This document shows positions 56,137-64,000 of a stretch of DNA of 64,000 nt, in pieces. Both the position numbers and the translations under genes were made by a program. Position 1 is the first letter of the stretch. The number at the start of each line of letters is the position of its first letter. The DNA is from Acinetobacter calcoaceticus ANC 3811 (GTDB lineage: Bacteria > Pseudomonadota > Gammaproteobacteria > Pseudomonadales > Moraxellaceae): the NCBI RefSeq assembly GCF_000399665.1, contig NZ_KB976986.1, positions 3,382,873 to 3,446,872 on the forward strand. The letters run 5' to 3'. Under the pieces are notes generated by a model. The model had not been told where the DNA came from and did not search any database. It was given only the letters and a program-made list of their open reading frames with translations.

Positions 56137-56925
56137 TTATAGAAAATCTTTTAATTCAGGTTTCACACCATTCCATATATAGAAGGCTTCAATGGCCTGA
56201 CCCACTAACATCCCAAAACCTTCTGAATATGGCACATTGCGTTGTTTAGCTTGCTCAATGAAGCTAGAAGGCTTGCCATAAGCCATTTCATAGGCATATT
56301 TGAACTCTAAACTTTCAGGTAATTGTAGTGTGTCACCTGAAAGGCTTGCAGAAGTTGCATTAATTACAATATCAAATTTCCCTTCTAACTCACTTAGAGA
56401 AATTGCTTGTAATTGAGCTTGGGGAACTGCTGCTTTTAAGTCATCTACCAGCTGTTCAGCACGCACTAGAGTGCGGTTTGCAATCACAATTTTTTTAGCG
56501 CAGGCCTGTACCAGTGGGTAAATAACACCACGAGTTGCACCACCAGCTCCTAAAATTAAAATATTTGTATTTTCTAGGTTCCAGTCTAAGGCTTGAATTG
56601 CGGCCACTAAGCCTTGGCCATCAGTATTATCGCCGTGCAATTTGCCATTCTGCATCCATAATGTATTTACCGCTTTCGCAATTTGAGCGCGTTCGGTTAG
56701 CACATCACACAAAGCAAAAGCTTGTTCTTTAAACGGTACGGTAACGTTCATACCACTTCCACCATTTGCAAAGAAACTACGCATACTCGGTTCAAAACCA
56801 TCAAGAGGGGCAAGACGTTTTTGATAGTCGAGATCAACACCTGTTTTTTCAGCGAAAGCATGATGCAATTCAGGAGAGCGTGATTGTTCGATTGGGTTGC
56901 CAATTACTGCAAACTGTTTGGTCAT
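56137..56925 (-). CDS. aroE: Shikimate dehydrogenase AroE
   Basis: The product is 262 residues from the ATG at 56925, with TTGGA 7 bases upstream; a TTG four codons earlier is less likely. The enzyme reduces 3-dehydroshikimate with NADPH in the aromatic amino-acid pathway. It has the substrate motif VIGNPIEQSRSPELHHAF, the catalytic Lys in MNVTVPFKEQAF, Asn/Asp in HGDNTDGQGLV and the cofactor loop LGAGGATRGV. It is a stand-alone gene ending at a shared terminator. Confidence 0.95.
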   Translation of the reverse strand: MTKQFAVIGNPIEQSRSPELHHAFAEKTGVDLDYQKRLAPLDGFEPSMRSFFANGGSGMNVTVPFKEQAFALCDVLTERAQIAKAVNTLWMQNGKLHGDNTDGQGLVAAIQALDWNLENTNILILGAGGATRGVIYPLVQACAKKIVIANRTLVRAEQLVDDLKAAVPQAQLQAISLSELEGKFDIVINATSASLSGDTLQLPESLEFKYAYEMAYGKPSSFIEQAKQRNVPYSEGFGMLVGQAIEAFYIWNGVKPELKDFL

Positions 56926-57049
56926 TCTTATATCCAAAATTTTAAAATGGCATGAAGCAGTTAAAAACGTGTGCTGAATATTCAGCAGGCCTCACTATAA
57001 GCCAAATTGGAATAAGAAAAAATATTTGAATGAGGTTCAGAAAAGTGAA

Positions 57050-57096
57050 AATAAAAAAGGAGATTCTCTAGGGTGGAAGCCAAAGAATCTCCAAAA
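57050..57096 (-). terminator. Rho-independent terminator for hemF
   Basis: GGAGATTCT (57059-57067) pairs with AGAATCTCC (57084-57092). Read on the minus strand it ends with TTTTTTATTTT, as expected for the end of hemF. Confidence 0.85.
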
Positions 57097-57105
57097 AGCA
57101 AAAAA

Positions 57106-58095
<990 letters not shown>

Positions 58096-58112
58096 TCAAA
58101 ACACAAAACCAT

Positions 58113-58157
58113 AAAAAAAGTAAGGGATTTTTAAGAAATGTCTCAAAAAGCCCTTAT
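58113..58157 (-). terminator. Rho-independent terminator for ribA
   Basis: On the minus strand TAAGGG with TTTTT pairs with AAAAA and CCCTTA (58121-58156) around a loop, then a TTTTTTT run. The stem has one mismatch. It lies 28 bases after the ribA stop. Confidence 0.75.
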
Positions 58158-58184
58158 GATTGTTTTTTAAATTTTTATGTTTTT

Positions 58185-58787
58185 TTAAAAATCATCTTTT
58201 TGGTAAAGGTGATCCATACGTTCACGTTTGGTTTTTAAATATTGTTCATTAAAAGGGTTGCGTCCAACAGTTAATGGAACACGGTCAACAACATTAATTC
58301 CTTGATCCTTGAGTGCCTGAATTTTCAAAGGATTATTGGTAATTAATTTAACTTCTTTTACTTCTAAATGATCTAGCATGATGCTGCACATGTCGTAACG
58401 ACGTGCATCGGCAGGTAAATTTAAAAGTAAATTAGCATCTACGGTGTCATGACCCTGATCTTGTAAAGCATAGGCGCGAATTTTATTTGTAAGCCCAATA
58501 CCACGGCCTTCTTGACGTAAATATAAAATAACGCCTTGGCCTGCTTCGTTGATGAGCTTTTGAGTTGCCTGCAATTGAGGACCACAGTCGCATTTTAATG
58601 ATGCAAAAGCATCACCTGTTAAACATTCTGAATGTACACGAACCAAAACAGGGCCTGTAGGTGGATTTTCTAACCCTTTAGAAAGTGCCACATGTTCTTC
58701 ACCTGATACTGGATCTTGAAACACAGAAATATTGAATTCACCAAAAGCGGTCGGGAGTTTTGATGTTGCAATGAACTCTATAGGCAC
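58185..58787 (-). CDS. ribA: GTP cyclohydrolase II RibA
   Basis: This 200-residue enzyme opens GTP in the first step of riboflavin synthesis. The zinc Cys set is in [20 protein letters not shown], followed by [25 protein letters not shown], and the [13 protein letters not shown] and [17 protein letters not shown] end. It stands alone and has the single-domain form; no ribB part is fused. The upstream region shows no FMN riboswitch that I can recognise. Confidence 0.95.
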   Translation of the reverse strand: MPIEFIATSKLPTAFGEFNISVFQDPVSGEEHVALSKGLENPPTGPVLVRVHSECLTGDAFASLKCDCGPQLQATQKLINEAGQGVILYLRQEGRGIGLTNKIRAYALQDQGHDTVDANLLLNLPADARRYDMCSIMLDHLEVKEVKLITNNPLKIQALKDQGINVVDRVPLTVGRNPFNEQYLKTKRERMDHLYQKDDF

Positions 58788-59090
58788 AGATTAACTCATC
58801 TTTTAACCGAAAACGGTTTAAAGTATAGCGTAATGCTGGGAGATTGGTCGAATTGTCATAATCATTTTGCACACTAAGGTTTTCTTTTTTGTATAAACAT
58901 GACGATAATAGTTGATAAATAGTCAGATTATTCAGGATAATCTGCCAACCATACCCATGATGTATGAGAGACTGCTTTGCATGACCTCGTTCGCAAATGT
59001 GGCTGATTGAAGGTGACTTCATTCGATTGTATGATCGACCCATTTTGACCCAGCTTAGGATTTGCCAGGCTTATAAAGGCTTTGCCACAT
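58788..59090. other. Divergent intergenic region between ribA and dxs
   Basis: These 303 bases lie between two divergent genes and should hold both promoters. A perfect 8-base inverted repeat, CAGATTAT (58924-58931) and ATAATCTG (58937-58944), sits near the middle with a 5-base loop; it could be a regulator site. The open frame over 58738-59043 is not a convincing gene, because it overlaps the ribA start and has no ribosome site. No RNA gene is seen. Confidence 0.45.
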
Positions 59091-60995
59091 ATGTTGTATA
59101 CCGAAATTCCAACTCAACGCCCTGTTACGCCATTGTTAGATGCAATTGATCATCCTCAACAATTACGTCAGCTCGAGCATAGCCAATTGGTTCAAGTGGC
59201 TGATGAGTTGCGTCAATATATTTTATATGCAGCAGGCCAGAGTGGTGGCCATTTCGGTGCTAATCTCGGCGTGGTTGAGCTGACGGTTGCGCTGCATTAT
59301 TGCTTTAATACACCAAATGACCGATTAGTTTGGGATGTAGGACATCAGGCATATCCGCATAAAGTGCTGACAGGTCGCCGTGAACAAATGACGACGATTC
59401 GTTCTAAAAATGGTTTAGCAGCATTTCCAGCCAGAGAAGAATCAGTTTTCGATACATTTGGCGTAGGACATTCATCAACAGCAATTTCAGCTGGTTTAGG
59501 AATGTCGTTAGCACGTCGCTATCAAAACGACCCGTGCGAAGTGGTTTGTATTGTTGGTGATGGTGCAATGACAGCAGGTATGGCATTTGAAGCCATGAAC
59601 GATGCTGTTGCACATAATGCTGATTTAATTGTTGTGCTGAATGACAATGACATGTCAATTTCTTGTAGCACAGGCGGCTTTGCTAAACATTTGGCTGCAA
59701 TTTGGGAAAAAGGCCATTTAGTTAACGTTAACGAAGATGGCGAAGCCTATATACAGCCACATCCAAAATGGACTTATAACTCTCGTTTGCATCAATCAGC
59801 AACAGATGCGGCAGATAATTTATTTAAAGCAATTGGTTTTGATTATTTTGGCCCATTCGATGGCCACGACGTAAATCAACTGGCCCAAGTATTTAATGCT
59901 CTCAAGAAGCGTAAAGGCCCACGTTTAGTCCACGTCTATACTAAAAAAGGTAAAGGTTTCACTCCCGCAGAAGCGGATCCGATTACCTACCATGCCATTA
60001 GCAAAATTAATGCAGTCTCAGCAGGTAAAACACCACCTAAATATTCTGATGTATTTGGTCAGTGGTTATGTGATGAAGCGGCACAAGATGAGCGTCTACT
60101 CGCGATTACACCTGCGATGTGTGAAGGCTCAGGCATGGTTCAGTTTGCTAAAGAATTTCCACAGAGATTTTTTGATGTTGCAATTGCTGAACAGCATGCA
60201 GTAACTCTTGCAGCAGGAATGGCTTGTGAAGGCTTAAAACCCGTTGTTGCAATTTATTCTACGTTTTTGCAGCGCGGCTACGATCAGCTTATTCATGATG
60301 TTGCATTACAAAATCTTGACGTAACTTTCGGCATTGACCGTGCCGGTTTGGTTGGTGAAGATGGTCCAACTCACGCAGGTGCATATGATTATGCATACAT
60401 GCGTACAGTTCCAAACTTAGTTATCATGGCGCCAAAAGATGAAAACGAATGCCGTCAGATGCTTCATACAGCCTATGCTTATAATGGACCAGCTGCGGTG
60501 CGTTACCCACGTGGTGCAGGTGTAGGTGTTGAAATTCAGCAAGAGTTGACCGCTATTGAATTGGGTAAAGCTGAAATCGTTGCTGAAATTAAATCTGCTT
60601 GTGATGAACAGATTACAATTTTGGCATTTGGTAGTCGTGTTATGGTTGCCATAGAAGCTGCCGAACAATTTGCACAAAAACATGATGTGGCTGTGCGTGT
60701 TGTAAATATGCGTTTTGTGAAACCACTTGATGAAAAAATGATTCGTGATTTAGCTGAACACACTCATTTATTTGTCACTGTTGAAGAGCATGCTGTTATG
60801 GGTGGTGCGGGTAGCGCTGTCAATGAGTTCATGGCGCAAGAACAAATTGTTAAACCTATCATTAATTTAGGCTTGCCAGATTTGTTCTTACAACAGGCTT
60901 CACATGGGCAAATGCTACAAGATTGTGGGTTGGATGCTAAAGGTATTCTGAGCTCAATTGAGAAAGTTTGGCTTAAGCTAAATCAGGTAGTTTAA
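59091..60995 (+). CDS. dxs: 1-deoxy-D-xylulose-5-phosphate synthase
   Basis: The product is 634 residues from the ATG at 59091; a TTG three codons earlier is possible. This TPP enzyme condenses pyruvate and glyceraldehyde-3-phosphate to start the non-mevalonate isoprenoid pathway. It has [18 protein letters not shown], the TPP motif [16 protein letters not shown], and the transketolase pyrimidine domain with [18 protein letters not shown] and [23 protein letters not shown]. The C-terminal domain is complete. Confidence 0.95.
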   Translation: MLYTEIPTQRPVTPLLDAIDHPQQLRQLEHSQLVQVADELRQYILYAAGQSGGHFGANLGVVELTVALHYCFNTPNDRLVWDVGHQAYPHKVLTGRREQMTTIRSKNGLAAFPAREESVFDTFGVGHSSTAISAGLGMSLARRYQNDPCEVVCIVGDGAMTAGMAFEAMNDAVAHNADLIVVLNDNDMSISCSTGGFAKHLAAIWEKGHLVNVNEDGEAYIQPHPKWTYNSRLHQSATDAADNLFKAIGFDYFGPFDGHDVNQLAQVFNALKKRKGPRLVHVYTKKGKGFTPAEADPITYHAISKINAVSAGKTPPKYSDVFGQWLCDEAAQDERLLAITPAMCEGSGMVQFAKEFPQRFFDVAIAEQHAVTLAAGMACEGLKPVVAIYSTFLQRGYDQLIHDVALQNLDVTFGIDRAGLVGEDGPTHAGAYDYAYMRTVPNLVIMAPKDENECRQMLHTAYAYNGPAAVRYPRGAGVGVEIQQELTAIELGKAEIVAEIKSACDEQITILAFGSRVMVAIEAAEQFAQKHDVAVRVVNMRFVKPLDEKMIRDLAEHTHLFVTVEEHAVMGGAGSAVNEFMAQEQIVKPIINLGLPDLFLQQASHGQMLQDCGLDAKGILSSIEKVWLKLNQVV

Positions 60996-61113
60996 CCCTC
61001 AATAAAATTTTTGAAATATTTTCCCCCTAAAAGCGCATATATTTGCTAAAATATCTGCGCTTTTATGCATATTCTTTGTCAAAATCTTTTCAAATTTGTC
61101 TAGTGGGTGTTCA

Positions 61114-61944
61114 ATGGAACCTATGGTGGTTATGGCTGCGCGTGCGGCTCAAACAGTTGGTCAAGAGCTTTTAAAAGCGCATCAAAATCGTCATAAACTC
61201 GATTTACAAGTTGAAGAGAAAGGCATTGATGGCCCGGTAACACGCCTAGATCGTTATTTAGAACAGTTAGCGATTGATACGTTACGTAAAAGTTATAAGA
61301 ATCATAGCTTCTTAGGTGAGGAGTTTGGTTTGCAAGAAGGCAAAGGCCATGATGCAGAGTGGTGCTGGGTAATTGACCCGCTTGATGGCACACAAAACTT
61401 TATTAATGGTTTCCCTCATTTCTGTATTTCAATTGCAGTTCAGCATAAAGGTGTTACTCAACACGGCGTAATCTACGATCCAGTACGTGATGAGTTATTC
61501 TCTGCTAGCCGTGGTCGCGGTGCAGTCATGAATCAACGCCGTATTCGTGCCAATGTAAAAGATACTTTAGAAAATACATTCTTGGCAGTAGGCCATCCTT
61601 ACCGTGCTAAACGTGCTGGCGAAATCGTATCTTATGCAGAGCAGCATTTCGCATCTTTATTAGCGGTTACCGAAGCTGGTGCGCAAATCCGTCGTGGCGG
61701 TTCAGCTGCTCTAGATTTAGCATATGTAGCTGCTGGTCGTTTTGATGGTTTCTTTGAGCTTGGTTTAAAACCATGGGATATTGCTGCTGGTGAGCTTATT
61801 CTTAAAGAAGCGGGCGGTGTGGTTGTTGACGCGCGTGGCGGTAATAACTCATTTGAAAATGGTCAAGTACTTGCATGTTCGCTTAAAATGTTAAAACCTT
61901 TAATGCAAACTGTTGTCCCAGCTTGGGATAAAGCTGCAAAATAA
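61114..61944 (+). CDS. suhB: Inositol-monophosphatase-family phosphatase (SuhB-like)
   Basis: The product is 276 residues from the ATG at 61114. The metal-ligand motifs are in order: Glu in SFLGEEFG, WVIDPLDGTQNFINGFPHF (DPLDGT) and PWDIAAGELILKEAGG (WDxAAG). In E. coli SuhB acts on inositol phosphate and also joins the Nus complex that keeps rRNA transcription going. The start has a weak GTGGGTG site. A strong terminator follows. Confidence 0.88.
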   Translation: MEPMVVMAARAAQTVGQELLKAHQNRHKLDLQVEEKGIDGPVTRLDRYLEQLAIDTLRKSYKNHSFLGEEFGLQEGKGHDAEWCWVIDPLDGTQNFINGFPHFCISIAVQHKGVTQHGVIYDPVRDELFSASRGRGAVMNQRRIRANVKDTLENTFLAVGHPYRAKRAGEIVSYAEQHFASLLAVTEAGAQIRRGGSAALDLAYVAAGRFDGFFELGLKPWDIAAGELILKEAGGVVVDARGGNNSFENGQVLACSLKMLKPLMQTVVPAWDKAAK

Positions 61945-61959
61945 TTTAGCTTATTATAA

Positions 61960-61990
61960 ATAAAACCCTCTTTAATCAGAGGGTTTTGTG
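61960..61990 (+). terminator. Rho-independent terminator after suhB
   Basis: AAAACCCTCT (61962-61971) pairs with AGAGGGTTTT (61978-61987) around a six-base loop, 17 bases after the stop. Confidence 0.85.
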
Positions 61991-62051
61991 TTTTAAATGA
62001 AGAGTAAATTAAATTAATTTAAGAAATATGAACAAAGTTGATTAAAACAGG

Positions 62052-62079
62052 TGACTTTTAATTTATTTCTGCTATAATC
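62052..62079 (+). promoter_or_regulatory. Promoter of the DEAD-box helicase gene
   Basis: TGCTATAAT (62071-62079) is an extended minus-10 with a perfect TATAAT. GTGACT (62052-62057) at a 16-base spacing is a fair minus-35. Transcription should start near 62086, leaving a leader of about 265 bases. Confidence 0.65.
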
Positions 62080-62351
62080 CGCCAACGCACTTAAATTTCC
62101 GTTCATTACCTGAACATTCTGTTCTATTCATTGTAAGCGCACGCCGTCCATAGAGAGGACCATTTCTTGCGCCCCGATCGCTCAGCGATTCTTCAGGTTC
62201 GGCCGTAATCAAGCATGCGTTTAGTCCACATCGTCGTTACTCGGATTGCCGCTGAATAAAAGTTTCAGCTAATTTTGCTTTGCCGCTTTTTGCCGATGTC
62301 TATTTTTTTGTATTTATTAAAAATGGAGCACCCACAAGGGTGAAACTCTCT
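62080..62351 (+). promoter_or_regulatory. Long GC-rich 5' leader of the helicase gene
   Basis: The leader is long and unusually G/C-rich for this genome (for example GCGCCCCGATCGCTCAGCGATT near 62170). Just before the start, CACCC (62329-62333) pairs with GGGTG (62338-62342) around ACAA, which would cover the only Shine-Dalgarno-like site. Long leaders are usual for cold-shock RNA helicases, where they control translation and mRNA stability. Regulation is inferred. Confidence 0.5.
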
Positions 62352-64000
62352 ATGAGCAAAACTTTTGCCGAATTTTCTTTGCATGAAACCTTACAACAAG
62401 CGCTTGAAGGTTTAGGTTTTACTGCCCCGACTCCTGTGCAAGAACAAGCAATTCCTGCTGCCTTAGAAGGTAAAGACCTTCTCGTATCAAGCCAAACTGG
62501 CTCTGGTAAAACTGCTGCATTCTTACTCCCAACATTAAATGCTTTAGCTGGTGAAGAAGCGGTTGTACCGTTCAAAGACCGTATGAAAGCAGTAACTCAA
62601 CCGAATATCTTGGTAATTTCGCCGACTCGTGAATTGGCACAGCAAGTAAGTCAAGATGCAATTGCACTTGTACGTCACATGAAAGGTGTTCGTATTGCTG
62701 CCATTATGGGCGGTATGCCATTTGCAAAACAAATTCAACAATTAAAAGGCGCGCAAGTTGTTGTTGCAACACCTGGTCGTTTACTTGACTTGGTGAATCG
62801 TCGTCAAATTAAATTAGATCAAGTAGATGCTTTAATCGTTGATGAAGCTGACCGTATGCTTGACCTAGGTTTCTCTGAAGACTTAGAAGCAATTAGCGAA
62901 TTAGCGGCTAACCGTAAACAAACATTAATGTTCTCTGCAACATTTGCTGATCGTATTATTCGTCTTGCATCATGCATGATGAAAGATCCTATGCGTATCG
63001 CAATTGAAACAGGTCATTCAACCAATACAGATATTACGCAAACATTGCATTGGACTGATGGCTTTGAACATAAGAAAAAATTACTTACACATTGGTTAAG
63101 TGATGAAAGCTTAGATCAAGCTGTAGTTTTTGCTAGCACGCAAGAAGATACAGATATGTTGGCAGAAGAACTTGCTGAAGCAGGTCACTCTGTTGTTGCA
63201 CTTCATGGTGCAATGCCACAAACAGTTCGTAACCGTCGTTTACGTAGTATTCGTGAAGGTCGTGCAAAAATCTTAGTTGCAACTGACGTTGCTGCTCGTG
63301 GTCTTGACGTTCCGACTATTTCTCACGTAATTAACTTCGGTCTTCCGATGAAGCATGAAGATTATGTACACCGTATTGGTCGTACTGGTCGTGCTGGTCG
63401 TACTGGTCAAGCAATTACTTTAGCGACTTATCGTGAACGCGGTAAGATTCGTGCACTTGAAGAATATTTAGAAGCGCGTTTAAGTGTTTCTGAAATTGAA
63501 GGCTTAGAACCATCTCCACCTCCTGCTCGTTCAGGTCGTGGTGATGGCGGTGGTCGCGGTCGTAGTGGTAATGGCGGTAGCCGTGATGGTCGTCGTAGTA
63601 GTGGTGGCGGTTTCGGTGGTGGTCGTCGTTTTGAAGGCGAAAGCAACTTCAAGCGCCGTGAAGGTGGTCGTGATGACCGTCCACGTCGTAGCTTTGATGA
63701 CAAACCACGTGGTGAGCGTCCAGCATTTGGTGGTGAAGATCGTCCACGTCGCGAGTTCACTTCAGATCGTCCACGTCGTGAAGGTGGTTTTGAAGATCGT
63801 CCACGTCGTGAGTTCACTTCAGATCGTCCACGTCGCGAAGGTGGTTTCAATGATAAACCGCGTTTTGAATCGAATGATGACAACCGTGGTAACCGCGTAG
63901 ATTATAAACCACGTCGTGAAGGTAGTTTTGCTGATCGTCCAAAACGTAGCTTTGGCGGTGAAGATCGTCCACGTCGTAGTTTTGATGACAAACCACGTGG
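62352..64000 (+). CDS. DEAD-box RNA helicase with RG-rich tail, cut by window edge
   Basis: At least 549 codons are visible and the frame is still open at 64000. The helicase core (residues 1-380) has all motifs: the Q motif with PTPVQEQAIP, SQTGSGKT, SPTREL, TPGR, VDEADRML, SAT, ATDVAARGLDV and HRIGRTGRAG. From about residue 395 the tail is Gly/Arg/Asp-rich, with repeated RPRREFTSDRPRREGG-type units that should bind RNA. It is of the RhlE/DeaD type that unwinds RNA in ribosome assembly and RNA decay, often on cold shock. The start is the ATG at 62352. Which subfamily it belongs to is open. Confidence 0.92.
   Translation, partial: MSKTFAEFSLHETLQQALEGLGFTAPTPVQEQAIPAALEGKDLLVSSQTGSGKTAAFLLPTLNALAGEEAVVPFKDRMKAVTQPNILVISPTRELAQQVSQDAIALVRHMKGVRIAAIMGGMPFAKQIQQLKGAQVVVATPGRLLDLVNRRQIKLDQVDALIVDEADRMLDLGFSEDLEAISELAANRKQTLMFSATFADRIIRLASCMMKDPMRIAIETGHSTNTDITQTLHWTDGFEHKKKLLTHWLSDESLDQAVVFASTQEDTDMLAEELAEAGHSVVALHGAMPQTVRNRRLRSIREGRAKILVATDVAARGLDVPTISHVINFGLPMKHEDYVHRIGRTGRAGRTGQAITLATYRERGKIRALEEYLEARLSVSEIEGLEPSPPPARSGRGDGGGRGRSGNGGSRDGRRSSGGGFGGGRRFEGESNFKRREGGRDDRPRRSFDDKPRGERPAFGGEDRPRREFTSDRPRREGGFEDRPRREFTSDRPRREGGFNDKPRFESNDDNRGNRVDYKPRREGSFADRPKRSFGGEDRPRRSFDDKPR
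63655..64000 (+). repeat. Imperfect coding repeats in the helicase tail
   Basis: Units coding GGEDRPRREFTSDRPRREG and DDKPRGERP-like blocks recur several times up to the window end, with near-identical DNA such as GATCGTCCACGTCGTGA. Such repeats can gain or lose copies by slippage. The last unit is cut by the edge. Confidence 0.65.

Noticed and set aside
58738..59043. Possible gene between ribA and dxs
   Set aside because: The frame overlaps the ribA start, has no ribosome site and an ordinary random composition; the space is better explained as two divergent promoters.
58788..59090. FMN riboswitch upstream of ribA
   Set aside because: I looked for the conserved six-helix core motifs (for example AGGG and GATTC blocks in the right order on the minus strand) and could not find them.
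63428..63900. Arg/Ser/Pro-rich and Val-rich open frames over the helicase tail
   Set aside because: They are alternative readings of the GGTCGT-type repeats in the helicase RG tail, with low-complexity translations and no start signals.

Overview
The window is Acinetobacter chromosome, most likely A. baumannii or a close member of that complex. The evidence is the gene content and order: a five-gene arginine succinyltransferase set (astCADBE) next to an NAD-type glutamate dehydrogenase, glyQS, aroE, hemF, ribA, dxs and a DEAD-box helicase, together with short secreted proteins and lipoproteins of Acinetobacter style. Most of the window is ordinary core genome. One stretch, 2071-19898, is not.

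Region 1 (1-2070) holds a lipoprotein cut by the window edge, a PerM/AI-2E-type permease, and the displaced 3' part of a host parA gene.

Region 2 (2071-19898) is a very AT-rich integrative island of about 17.8 kb. It splits the host parA gene inside the codons of its Walker A motif. At the far end the island supplies a diverged parA 3' part, fused in frame to the first 12 or so host codons, so an intact parA (19288-19932) is regenerated and the old 3' part (1464-2074) is stranded. The left end carries three large tyrosine-recombinase-type proteins and a small coiled-coil protein in one tight operon (2179-7907). The cargo, left to right, is: an HNH-nuclease cluster divergent from a small XRE regulator with a clear operator-like inverted repeat; a lambda-type protein phosphatase; two unrecognised membrane proteins; a four-gene type II CBASS (patatin phospholipase, Cap2 E2-E1, CD-NTase, Cap3 JAMM protease); and, next to the regenerated parA, a two-gene unit. 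That unit is a 126-residue Cas10/GGDEF-palm minimal nucleotide cyclase (mCpol) translationally coupled to a two-transmembrane plus beta-barrel (Cap15-like) effector.

I read that last pair as a Panoptes-type (OptS/OptE) system. In this recently described defence logic, a constitutively made cyclic nucleotide holds the membrane effector off, and phage sponges that evade CBASS release it. With CBASS beside it, the island would carry both the alarm and a guard against sabotage of the alarm. This is the most interesting feature of the window.

Region 3 (19933-26200) holds core genes: a Holliday-junction-resolvase-like protein, secreted and lipoprotein genes, a methyltransferase, an alpha/beta-hydrolase-like protein and an amino-acid permease. 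Region 4 (26200-34765) has a leader of about 1 kb with stable hairpins, gdhA, then astC-astA-astD-astB-astE, which together turn arginine into glutamate and feed it to 2-oxoglutarate. Region 5 (34766-50430) has a repeat-rich envelope protein, a subtilisin-like secreted protease, small lipoproteins, a LysR/EamA divergent pair, glyQS, paired small membrane proteins, a radical-SAM DNA-repair pair and an HPP-CBS protein. Region 6 (50431-64000) has pspC, an acyl-CoA dehydrogenase, a 780-residue lipoprotein, aroE, hemF, ribA, dxs, a suhB-like phosphatase and a DEAD-box helicase with an RG-rich tail that runs off the right edge.
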